Shown: positions 21,529 through 32,120 of the stretch, one piece after another
Numbering within the stretch: the first letter of the stretch is position 1
Layout of the letters: the number at the start of each line of letters is the position of its first letter
Assembly (NCBI GenBank): GCA_021234155.1
Contig: JAJEKV010000098.1
Coordinates: 3,585,090 to 3,649,089, forward strand
Direction: 5' to 3'
Origin: Isoetes taiwanensis
Taxonomy: Eukaryota; Streptophyta; Lycopodiopsida; Isoetales; Isoetaceae
Length of the DNA stretch: 64,000 nt
Position numbers and translations under genes: made by a program
The notes under the pieces: model-generated
The model's input: only the letters and a program-made list of their open reading frames with translations
Told to the model about the DNA's origin: nothing
Databases searched by the model: none

Positions 21529-23645
21529 ATGGAATCTAACAAAAACGATTCATATGCCGCCCGGGTTCGAGGTCAAATAGATGTTACCTCTGAATCATTA
21601 AAATTAGATTCTGGCTTAGAACAAACAGAACAAATACATCACAAACTGAAGAAAGTTGAACCTGTCGAAGATGAACATACAGGTCTGCCAGGCAGAAACA
21701 TCTCTGATGTTCAACCAAGGATTGTTGAACCTGTGCAAGGTAGAGATTTAGATCAGCTTAGCAAAGAAACTTTTGACTTTAAATTGTTTCGGGAGTCACA
21801 TCACGTACTAAAGACAGTTGATCCTGTGGAAGATGAACATACAGGCCTGCTAGGCAGAAACCTCTCTGATGTTCAACCAAGGATGGAGATTGTTGAACCT
21901 GTGCAAGGTGGAGATTTAGATCAGTTAGAGTCACATCACGTACAAAAAACAGTTGAGCCTGTGGAAGATGAACATACAGGTCTGCTAGGCAGAAACTTCT
22001 CTGATGTTCAGCCAAGGATTGTTGAGCCTGTGCAAGGTACAGATTTAGATGAAACTTTTGACCTTAAGTTGGTTGGGGAGTCAGCAACAAATCAACCAGG
22101 AAATGCCCTTGCTCTAGAAGGTGGATCTAGGCGTGGTGGAAATGGATTGTACTTTAGGCTTGCCGAGTCATGCATGCTTGGGTTGCAGAGAGGGGACATA
22201 ACTAAATGGTTTGTAGATGGGAAGACAGATGCAATTGTGAGTATTCATGGACCAAATATGTGTTATGTTGTTTTGACTGGCTTCTGTGACATACTTTCAT
22301 AGTGACATACTTTGATATGTTTTCACATAATACAGGTAAATGCAGCAAATGAAAGGATGTTAGGTGGTGGTGGTGTTGACGGAGGTAAACTTTTTGCCTA
22401 ACGTCATGTTCTATGAGTATGTTTTGTATTAATCTCAGTTTGCTTTACAGCAATACACAGAGCTGCAGGACCAATGCTATTAAAGGCATGTGAAAAGCTA
22501 CCCGTTAGATACCGCAATGTTCGCTGCCCTGTTGGAGAGGCAGTTATTACAGAGTATGCCACTTTCCTCTTTAGTGGCTAAATGGTGTCTAATTATTTGG
22601 CTAAATGTGGCCTAATTTGATCGATGGTTGTTGTACACTGCAGAGGTTTTAAATTGCCTGTGTCAAACATCATTCATACAGTTGGTCCCATATATGGCAG
22701 GTCTCATGACCCACAGAAACAATTAGCAGATGCCTACAGGTATGTTACCGTGTAATTTTTGTGAAGAGTTTGTATTTAATACTCCATTTGGTATGTGACA
22801 GGAGCTCGCTTGATCTTGCTGTAAAGAATAATATTAGCTATATTGCATTTCCAGCAATCTCTTGTGGAGTTTATAGGTAAGATATCGTTGTGACTCTATA
22901 TCTTAGTTTAGAGCATGTAAGTTTCAACATCATATCAAGTTGAACAGTTATTGGTGTTCCATTATCTGCGTTAATATTATTTGTCAACTATGAAAGCTGA
23001 TCCATCTTTTCCCTTACTAAGAAATACTCAGTTAATTGTTCTTTTCTTTTGGAGTTTTTCTGAGTGTCTTTCTCTCAATTCTATATGAACAATAGTGGTG
23101 TTTTTCCAAGTGTCTTTTCAAATCTATAACATGTAACAATAGTACATCTCTTTGCTGATTACAAAGCCAGCAGGAAACTTGTAATGAATCTTCAATTAGT
23201 TGATTGCATTTGAAAAGTTTGTTGAGAATGAGCATTGGCAAGATGTTGGCAACGCGATAATTAATTTGTAACTTGTATCTTTATTTCAGTTATCCTGTTG
23301 GTGAAGCGGCAAAGATTGCACTAGATGTGGTGAAAAATAGTGGAAGGAGCCTGAGAGAGGTACATTAAATTTCTGCTAGCCATATACTGTTGAACTATTC
23401 TGTTGTAAATGCAAATTCGGTCCAGTGATAATCCACGCATTCAAATTGCTCTGGGTAGAGTTCATTATCAAAAAACCATTGCAACTTTGTTCGATGCCAT
23501 TACTTCTAACCTTCATATAAAGGTACAAGGAGTTGACTAGCTACAGTTTGCTTTCTTGCAGGTGCATTTTGTCTTGTTTGAGGAAGAAACATGGGATGCA
23601 TGGACATCTGAAGCAAGAATGTCCCTTGTAGCGGTGGAGCAATAA
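21529..23645 (+). CDS. MacroD-type macrodomain protein with triplicated N-terminal repeats
   Basis: MacroD-type macrodomains bind ADP-ribose and remove it from proteins or from O-acetyl-ADP-ribose. Exons are 21529-22236, 22336-22384, 22451-22553, 22644-22739, 22802-22876, 23290-23359 and 23562-23645. All introns are GT..AG and the model totals 1185 nt in frame (394 residues). The macrodomain fills about residues 205-394: LQRGDITKW, then DAIVNAANERMLGGGGVDGA (ADP-ribose contacts), GFKLPVSNIIHTVGPIY and FPAISCGVYSYPVGEAA, all canonical. The Asn-Ala-Ala-Asn and the Gly-rich loop are intact, so it should bind and hydrolyse. The N-terminal 200 residues are unusual: three copies of a roughly 42-residue acidic unit centred on PVEDEHTG, GRN.SDVQPR and VEPVQG. 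I chose the ATG at 21529 because no ATG lies further upstream in the open frame. Confidence 0.9.
21637..22068 (+). repeat. Three in-frame coding repeats in the macrodomain gene
   Basis: Unit one is 21637-21759, unit two 21799-21927 and unit three 21934-22068. Each encodes HH..K.VEPVEDEHTG, a GRN.SDVQPR core and VEPVQG.DLD. A linker ETFDFKLF/ETFDLKLV follows units one and three but is missing after unit two. The frame is kept despite length differences, which argues that the repeats are translated. No function is known to me. Confidence 0.85.
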
Positions 23646-24048
23646 ATTGGATATGGGAGCAAGAATGACTTGATATAGGAGCAGGAATGTATGTATGCAA
23701 GTTGCGAGGAGGCCTCAAGATATATTTTGGGCTATTATCTACGAGGATGTCACATGCCTTGTGTCAGCTGCCTCTCGATCATGCACTGGAATATTTTGCT
23801 TCACCATGCATTTCCAAAGGTGTGTTTAAGAACTTGAACTTATCAAGTATAAATAACTTATGATTCTAGCATGTTGATTCTTCAAACTGAAAATTTGCTT
23901 TCTACTTATCAGAATTTACCGAAATGCCAGTCCTCAAATTTTGGCGCTCAGTGCTACTATCCATTCATTTTGCCCATTTTTCTATCTGCATTTCCCACTT
24001 TCTACATTCGTAACTTCAACTAAAGCAGAATAGATCTTTATGAGGATT

Positions 24049-24186
24049 GAGAAGAGAATAGAATGACATGGTAGACACTAAGAGGCTATTGAGAAGAGAA
24101 TAGAATGAAAGTTTTAACGGTAGACGCTAAGAGGCTATTGAGAAGAGAATAGAATGAAAGTTTTAACGGTAGACGCTAAGAGGCTA
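24049..24186. repeat. Three-copy 49-bp tandem repeat
   Basis: The unit starts GAGAAGAGAATAGAATGAAA and ends GACGCTAAGAGGCTATT. The second and third copies are identical, while the first lacks about eight bases and has substitutions. The near-identity of the last two copies points to recent expansion. Confidence 0.85.
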
Positions 24187-24693
24187 TGTATTTATTGAGC
24201 TCATATACCAAATCTTGAGTTACCACCTCCATTATGGCTGTCTGCCAGAGATGAAGATGAGGGAGGAAAAGTGTGCATGAAAGTGTTATGTATGGATGCA
24301 TGTGTTGTAAATAGTGGTCATAATAATAAATGCAACTGCAAATATTCTGTTGAATTTCCTTCATAACTTATGCACTAGCTTTTCCACAAGATGCCAAAAG
24401 TTTTTCTTGCAATATAATTCATGCAAAAACAGTTAATTGTATTGTTAGTTTTAACCTGCGACCAGCGGCAACTGGGAGTGGGTCTACCAATTTTTCAGAA
24501 GGGGAGCCCCTACTTCCCTTCCCCTACAATATAGTAGTTGGGAAATCGAGTCTTGAAGCTCGAAAATCTTGTAAGAATAGAAGCTCTGCAGCCAAACCCC
24601 AAGCTTTTAGCTCAAATGAGCCTCTTCTTCCGATGGTGACATAAAACAGGCTTGTTTACAATACAATTTCCCTCCGGCATCATCCCAGCTCCG

Positions 24694-24890
24694 CAAGAAG
24701 CTTCGGAATTTGCAAGAAGCTCTGGAATCTGCAAGAAATTTGGCTCTAGAAGAAGATCCGAAAACTCTACAAGCAACTCAGAGAAAACTTGGCAAGAAGC
24801 TCGGAATCTACAAGAAATCGCTCAAAGAAGATCCGAAAACTCGCAAGAAGCTTTGTAGAGAACTCTGGCAAGAAGCTCTGCGGCATTTAC
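24694..24890 (+). repeat. Degenerate GCAAGAAGCTC repeat, possibly coding
   Basis: At least six loose copies of GCAAGAAGCT(C/T) occur, plus two of GAAGATCCGAAAACTC. One frame (24710-24901) reads as a charged, helix-like stretch (NLALEEDPKTL, GIYKKSLKEDPKTRKKL) up to a stop after ALRHLPAI. No splice context or homology supports a gene, so I list it as a repeat. Confidence 0.45.
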
Positions 24891-25008
24891 CAGCTATTTA
24901 ACCTAACATTTACCTGCTGGGCGGTGGTGCCCGACCATTCGGCTATTGGCACATGCCACGCGGGCTACACAAAAAATAAGCACCGGCAAGATATAGCATA
25001 ACCTGATG

Positions 25009-25433
25009 GCTCGGATAATCTTACCTCGATTGAGGGATCCCAGGTGTGATCCCTGGGCGACATCCCTCGAGGGCGGTGATCCTGAGGACCGGGATCCCAC
25101 TAGATTAGCTACGACAGCTAAAGGCCTACTTTGCAGTCAGAGGGCCATTTTGGCAAGATTGGGGCCAAGGCCTTCGCCTCCCTTCCTCCTGGGCGATACG
25201 ATCCTATCCCCCCAATCGATTCCCACCCCTAGCACACGAGCCATCCCATTTGGAGGAGAATCCCGAGCAAGAAAAGCCACACAAAAAATCCCCATTTTCC
25301 CTATAAGGGTTCGATTTTGTGCGATTCTTCTTGGTAAGGGGATCCGGATCCTCGGGATCACCGTCCTCTCCCTTGATGCCCTCCCGGATCACACCTCAGG
25401 ATCCCTCAATCCGGGTAAGATTATCCCGAGCCC
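25009..25433. mobile_element. GC-rich MITE-like element with long terminal inverted repeats
   Basis: The left end GGCTCGGATAATCTTACC..GATTGAGGGATCC and the right end, read in reverse complement as GGCTCGGGATAATCTTACCC, match. Similarity then continues inward for about 100 bp through AGGTGTGATCC and CGGTGATCC, with a few mismatches. The interior (about 200 bp) is non-coding and far more GC-rich than the flanks. No clear target-site duplication is visible, so the superfamily is undetermined. Confidence 0.75.
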
Positions 25434-27745
25434 TTCTAACTTGATGACCCAACTTCTATATTGTAGTACCACATGGTAACGAGTGGCCTCTCGAAAATCA
25501 TGGAGGTCTATAACCAACAAAGAGAATTGCATTTGAGTTGATATTGAAAACCTTTAGAACTTCTTGCCCTCTAACTTCTAATCTAAACATCAACGTGTTA
25601 ATGTCTGACCAAATTTCTTTGGATTTTTTCAAAGGTTAAGAATGCAAGGTTTGTGGTACGTTAGAAAATTTAAAAAGCGTCCATCAAGAATGTGATGGCT
25701 TCTTAGACTAGTGAACTTTTTGAAATTAGCAAATATCTAGATACTTAATCTATTTCAAATTTGTATGTTCAGGATGGCCAGATCATCTTCACTATTTAGG
25801 ATCGAATATCTTATTCTATTCTCTACTCAAATATCCTCTCTATCTTTGGAGTGAATGTCCTAATTCTTTGCTTTACCAACCACGATCCAGAAAATCGATA
25901 TTCACATCCATATTATTCTATTCTAAGGTCAATATTTCTTACCCAAATTCCACTAGATGTGTCACATTTGATTGTTGATTTTAGTTTAATTATCCTAATT
26001 TGGTAGATACATTTCCATTTTAATTCTCTGGATGTGATAGTTACCTTGGTTTAGTTTAATTATCCTAATCTAGTAGTTACATATGTTTTGTTTGTTAGTT
26101 TTAAGGACTATCACAGTGGCAACATCCTACTATGACATATGAGGACATGTCCCCAAAAAGCCTTGAACAAAAGACTTTACATGAGCCCCCATTAAACTAG
26201 TTTTTTTTTTTTTTTTAAATAAATGGCATCTCGATTCGAGCCAACAGATCGTCATTCTACAAAGGGACGGACCACATATAAGTGATGTCCATTCTAGTGG
26301 ATGTTTATCAATGGCTTATCACAACACCATCTCTTTCTTACCCATTGCTTCCCTCCCTACCCTCGTTTGTGTATTGTGTCAGGATTATTTCATTTTTTAC
26401 ATCTCAGTGATGATGATATTGTTTGTTTTCACCTGCTGAGTGTTGCTATTGTTATTATAGTCCACCTATCTGGTGATGCTTTTTTCCACCGTTGGGTGTT
26501 GTTATTGTTAGTTCTCCGCCCCAAGGCGATCTTGTTCATTCCACCGAAGGAATGCTATTTCTTCTTCCACCATTTGATGACACTTTTCTATATGGATATT
26601 CATTGTTGCTACTAACCTCTCACGGGTGCTTGCTATCGCCTCATTTTCTTGATCTTTAGGCAGATTGCTGCTGGGCCAGATGCATTCTTCTTGGTTATTC
26701 CCCTAACGATTAATGGGTGCTTTTCCCGTGTTCCACTTTTTTCGAGATATTACTTTATCTTGAGGGTTCACTCAATCTTGCACTTTTTTTTTTTTTTTTT
26801 TTTTGAGGGCAAGGTTGTTTTTATATTGCATCTAAAAGGATACATCGGATGGTATATCATAGAAGATATACCTAATAAGTTCATGATACTATTCGGCCAA
26901 AACTCATGATCCATACATAAAGGATTCATGATGCCAAAATATGTTGCATGGTCCTTATAAAAGGGATCCATGAACCATAATAAAAAAACCAAACTAATAA
27001 ACTGTTTAAACAAAATAATATAGCAGTTTGGAACAAGAAAGTTTTAGGTTGCTACCATTTCATTTTTTATCTCCAAGCATCCATTAAGGTTGTTGCAACA
27101 TTTTTTCATCGAGGTTTTTCCAAAAATCCAAAAAGATGGGGTTTAGTCCCGTTGAGAAGGTGTTGCCAGTACCCTTACTATAGCCTTGGCATTCTCTATT
27201 ATTTCTTTTCTTGTGGGGCAACTCGGCGTTGTTCCTATGGTAAGCTCCCCACACATTCTTTCAAACATTGTATACTGCTGTTGTGATGAATTGACAAGCC
27301 TATCTATCCAAATACATCATCTTGTATACAAATAATGAAAATTAATGCCTAAATTGGGCGAAAGAGGTTCATAAGGATGGAGCACAAGAAGAGAAAATGA
27401 TTAAGAAGAAACTATGTGTCCAATAGAAATGTGCAAATTTCAAAGTATACAAATGATAATAATTCTGCCTAGATTGCGCCGAAGAATTCTATAAGGATGG
27501 ATCACAAGGAGTATATAGTGTAATAGAAAATGATAAATTGTACTGATAAGGAACCATATGCTCTTCAATGGCAAATCTTTAACACCATAACCCAAATGAA
27601 TTGCTTAGACTCAGTCTTTAGACTTGAATTTTTTGTTATAAATATTATGGATAATAGGAAGAGGAATGTAATCTTAAACTACAACATCAAGATCTCCCAA
27701 TGCGTGAAACTTGTCGTCATATATAAAGCTTGGTAGCATCTTAGT
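25434..27745. other. Spacer without recognised genes
   Basis: AT-rich sequence with T-runs at 26202 and 26787. A degenerate tandem pair of about 120 bp lies at 27329-27448 and 27449-27540 (shared CTA.ATTG.GC.GAA and ATAAGGATGGA.CACAAG). Nothing else is supported. Confidence 0.45.
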
Positions 27746-29040
27746 GATAATAGAATAGAATAGAATTTTTATTGTTCATGGAGACCAATTGGCCTATTGA
27801 ACCCAAAAAGGAGGCGTAGCAAGCGCAATACTGTCCGGGTTAAAAAAAAACCCCGCCCCGAAAGATTTTTGGGGGAAAAAATCGTGACATGAATAGGATT
27901 GCTATCAAACTGTACAAATATCTATCATGAGGGGAAAAAAATATCTACACATATCAGGCAAGTGCCCAAGGACCGAGCTGATCCCAGCGATCCATAACCT
28001 CTTGAAGGTATGATCCCAACATCCATACCGAGGCCATGGTCAACATCTCATGCAAGGGCTGACCAAGATGGACCAGCTCAGCATAGCGTATTCGAATGTC
28101 ATCATATGTCGGACAGCTTTGAAGGGTGTGGCATCGTCTTCCACAGCTCCAACTTGGCAGCATTGACAACGCCTCTCCTGGCATGGCTCCCCAGTCCCTC
28201 TCACCGTCTCAATCGGAGATGATGTGCACCTTACGGATAGCGGCAATGGATATGCGCTTTTTTATGGGTAGATGAGCGCACATGTAGCATGCGCGCCCCG
28301 CTCTAACATGGGGTTTATATGGTGTTGGTAATGTGCACCTGTTCAAGGGTGCTGGCATTCCATAGCTTGCTGAAGAAGCATATATCAAGGTATTGTCTGA
28401 GACTGTGGTGATCTGCCTCCATTTGCACTCGAATGCACCTATGCTCCTGCACATTCCATCCGCCAACCATCGGCTCTTTTTTCTCACCGGCGGGTTTTAG
28501 GCATTCTGACCCCATTGCCCACAAGTAAGCAAGGTTAGGAGATGAGTATATCACCACCTTTTGAAAGGAGATGATGTGTGCACATCCAAGGGCCTCCCTT
28601 TGAAGAGGCAAGAAACATGTCTCTCCGATTATCGGTATGGAACGTGGACTTTACCTCCAAGGCACATGCGAAAGAAAACTCACACTGCCCAAGTCATTCC
28701 AAGTGGCGAGGGAAACCACCGGCCTAGACCTCGACCCCATACAAAAGCACGCAGTACTAGCACCTTGAATAGGTGCAAATAGTGGGCCAAATCATACACT
28801 TTCGCCTCATATTGTTCCGCATTGGCGTGGCCTTCCAACCCCGTTGTGGCATAGAACCGGATCGAATTGTCTCGGTTCATGGTCGGATGGGAACTCCACC
28901 CCAAATATTTGTAAGCGGGCACTTTGGCCCACGATAAGTGAGGGGTGGGGCCCTTGACCGGGATAATGAAAAAGAAATTGATACCATAGGTCATGAGAAA
29001 AACTATTGGCAAAATAGAGAGAACATCAAATCTAAATAGG
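27746..29040 (-). mobile_element. 5'-truncated LINE, C-terminal part only
   Basis: On the minus strand, 29012-28680 reads KGPTPHLSWAKVPAYKYLGW, the region just after the RT palm in LINEs, followed by KVYDLAHYLHLFKVLVLRAF and VWGRG. Frames at 28611-28209 and 28184-27954 continue, with a Cys-containing EDDAT..CPTYDDIRIRYAELVHLG typical of LINE C-termini. The 3' UTR carries AAAACCCCGCCCCGAAAG and the tail is an AGAAT/AATAG repeat at 27746-27763. Frameshifts separate the pieces, so it is dead. Its 3' UTR resembles that of the LINE at 9730, so the family is probably the same. Confidence 0.75.
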
Positions 29041-32000
29041 TACTAGTTATGGTGCCTGCGTTGCCGGCTTTTCAACATTTGAAGAGGTCAAGCAGTGATG
29101 GTTGGGTAGAAGGATCGATGTCCCGGAGGAGGCAAGTGTAATTCATTAATTTTGTATGTGGTATTTTGTTGGACATATGGAAGTAGTTGAGATGAATTAG
29201 ATTTGAAATTTGTGACGATATGATTTGTGTTTGGAAGTAGTCGAGATGAATTGGAATTCAAGTTTGTGACGATATGATTTAATAATCTTAGTTAATGAAG
29301 TTGTTAATGCCGTTGGAATAGGAATATTGAGCACATTCTATGATGTTGTTTTGAAATGACATAGTTGTTTGTGGGAAATGTGACAGTTGAAATCTTTAAA
29401 GTGCAATGCGACTGTGTAGTTGGAAAGAATATGGATTCGAATGTGCCACATAACGAAAATAATTTCAGAGTTGGTTGGTTGTTGTTTTCCTATGTGGAAT
29501 AAACCCCAAAGAGAATGTCACTTCCTTTAGAAAATGAGCTTATCTCCACTACGACATTGACATTAATGTTGTCTATCTTGCATTATATTTGAATGTACAA
29601 AGTGTGACGTCATTGTCGATTGTTAACAAAGGAGAAGTGATTTTGCAGATCCATGAGCACCATGAAGTGATTTTGCAGATCCAACTTCCTATGTCATAGG
29701 TAACTATTGGATTTATCACTGTAGATCTTAATCTAGTTACATCTAGCCATTTTGAAACTTCATATTAATTATGAAGATGACCATTTAAAAGTAATAGTTG
29801 AAGAAACAATGTGCCCATCAAATGAGTTTCTTTTTCAAATCCTAGATCTATTGGGCATTATTGGATCCCTTTGACCTCAAACCCTAAAAAAATTACAAAT
29901 TCAATAAGCCTCTATTGTAAATGGCATATTGTTGTTGGTAACATACATTATCTAGGCAACATATGCTTGTCAAAACGTTTATCCAATATGAAAATAATTG
30001 TACTTATGCAAATCTAGCTAAAATATTGAACATACATTATCGAGGCAACATATGCTTGTGAAAAGATTTATCCCAATAATAAGAACTGCAGTTGTGCAAA
30101 TCTATTCGATTCGTAACGTATATGAAAAGATTTATTGAACATATGTAGCAAGATCTATTCTAGTAATAATTGTACTTGTGCAAATCTAACCAAAACTATG
30201 TACATGCATTACCTATAAGTATCCAAATTTACAAACAAAAAAGTAAGTTTTACTTCTAATTTAGAAGTGCAACATATGTTTTTCAGAAGATTTATTATTA
30301 CAATAGGCCAAGAACTGAACTTGTGCAAAGTTTTACCCCCCTGATTTAGAAGGGGCAATATATGTTTGTCAAAAGAACTATTATTACAATAGGCCAAGAA
30401 GCGAACTTGTCTTGAATCTAACTAATACTATATACATCCGCGATAACTATTCAAATCTATAACCATACGATCGGTTGGCTCAATGGAAGAATGGTTGTTT
30501 TACCATAACAAAACATCCACTCTGGTGATACCTTTACGTAAAACACGCTTTTCAAAGGCCACTTACCAAAACATCTTTGCTAATTGTAAATTGCTCTACC
30601 GTCTCATAATATAATATAAACGAGCTGCGCTGCGTTGGTTGTACCTGCCCCATTCCATTGGAGTGTTAAATGCGAAGGTTAGTCGGGCAAGAGTCCAATG
30701 GGCAACTCTTATGGTGCGAAGTTATATTAGGAGAAGCAATTGCCCAACTTATATTCCATGTCATGAGGGTGAAAGTCTTGCCAATGGAGTTCATAGTTAT
30801 GGTTCTAGAGAACATACCAGTAATGTAGCAATAAAAATGTGCTCTTCCCCATACACCAACTTATTGTACACCATCACGAAAAAATCTGAAAATACCGACC
30901 AAATTATGTTCCATGCGGATCTTTGCAATCATTTCCGGTTCTCTTACGGTGAATACCATCTTTCGGTAGGATTATGTACCACCTTCCCTTGGTCAGTTGG
31001 CGAATTTTGGAGCATAAACATATATCTTTCAATTATTATTTTTGGCTTGAATGCGATTCTGAGTTCATATCATGCATAGTTTATATCTTGATAAGATCAT
31101 GTATTTGTGCTTGAGAACATAGAACCAACAATTTAGAAGCATAATCACAATTATTTCATGCCAGTGCATTTTAAGATTCAACAAATGTAAGACCAGGAGT
31201 ATTCCACAACAATAACAAATCTAGTCATGAGCTTATCTTTCGTGAAACTGATATCAAATTTAAGGCTCAAGATATTTGTTAAGCATGCACACCTAGGGTC
31301 CTCTTTAAACCTTGGAAATCAATGTCATAGTTTCTACTACCATATGACGAAGTTAGTGTCTTCCTATCCTCAATCCTTTGGCTGTGGACAAACTTATTTT
31401 CAGAGGAGTTATATTTCCTATGGATAGTGTAAAACAATACAAATGCTTCCAATAGGTTTTCCTTGAAATTAAATTTGTGAGAACATCTCAAGAAAGAATG
31501 TTCTGCAAATAAGAAATAATAAAACAAATCAGTCCCAATACAGAACATGCTTCCTGAAACATTGAAACATTGTAGGAAGCTTCCTTACATATTGAAACAT
31601 GGAGGTTGCGGTGTCCTGATGTAGATTAGATGCCTAGGACTTCCCTGCAAATTCTCTGCCAAATTTGTACACTATACCTCTCTACACTATACCAATCTGC
31701 ATTGATGCGCAACGAAGAACATTTTGCATTGAAGCATGGCGGTCTGGATTATCCTGTGCGAGAACAAAGTTTAAAATTAGTTGGCGTGAGATGATGTCAT
31801 AATAACAAAGCATCAAGTTTAAAGTTAGTTGGCGATGATGTCATAATAATAACAAGCCCCGAAGTTGCTTAGGGTAAATGCAAGTGGCGGCTTAAGCGGT
31901 AGAAACAGGTTGTTAAAGCAATGTTGTTAGCACTTCAAAATGCACCCACCTTTCAATAAGAAATCTCTTAATGTGAATTGTTTAAGAGGAGTTAATTCTC

Positions 32001-32120
32001 TCATATCCACATCGGCGGTAATCTCATGTCAAAAGATATGAAGCTAATCATTTGCTATGGGCGTTACGCTATATTTTGCAATTAAAGAATAATAAAGAGA
32101 TGGAGAAACCACAAAAATAC
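29041..32120. other. Spacer rich in local duplications, no gene recognised
   Basis: A 55-bp tandem pair lies at 29179-29290 (GGAAGTAGT.GAGATGAATT and TTTGTGACGATATGATTT). Degenerate repeats fill 29940-30440. A 146-codon open frame at 30639-31079 has no ATG at its start and no homology I recognise, so I do not call it a gene. Confidence 0.4.
29940..30440. repeat. Decayed array of about 90-bp units
   Basis: About five copies share CAACATATG.TTGT.AAAAG, TTTAT.....AATAA and ACTTGTGCAAATCTA. The order is kept but the copies differ by many substitutions and indels. Confidence 0.55.

Larger units (their letters stand above)
23646..25008. other. 3' flank and spacer
   Basis: This should contain the 3' UTR of the macrodomain gene. 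It also holds the 49-bp tandem array at 24049-24186 and the AAGAAGCT-rich stretch at 24694-24890. I recognise no gene. Confidence 0.45.

Noticed and set aside
21529-23645. Macrodomain gene as a recent bacterial transfer
   Set aside because: It has six phase-consistent spliceosomal introns and host-like base composition, and MacroD genes are normal in plants.
29940-30440. CRISPR-like array
   Set aside because: The units are long, diverged and lack constant repeats with unique spacers. The host is a plant.
30639-31079. 146-codon ORF as a gene
   Set aside because: It has no ATG at its start, no recognised motif and no splice context, and it lies in repeat-rich spacer.
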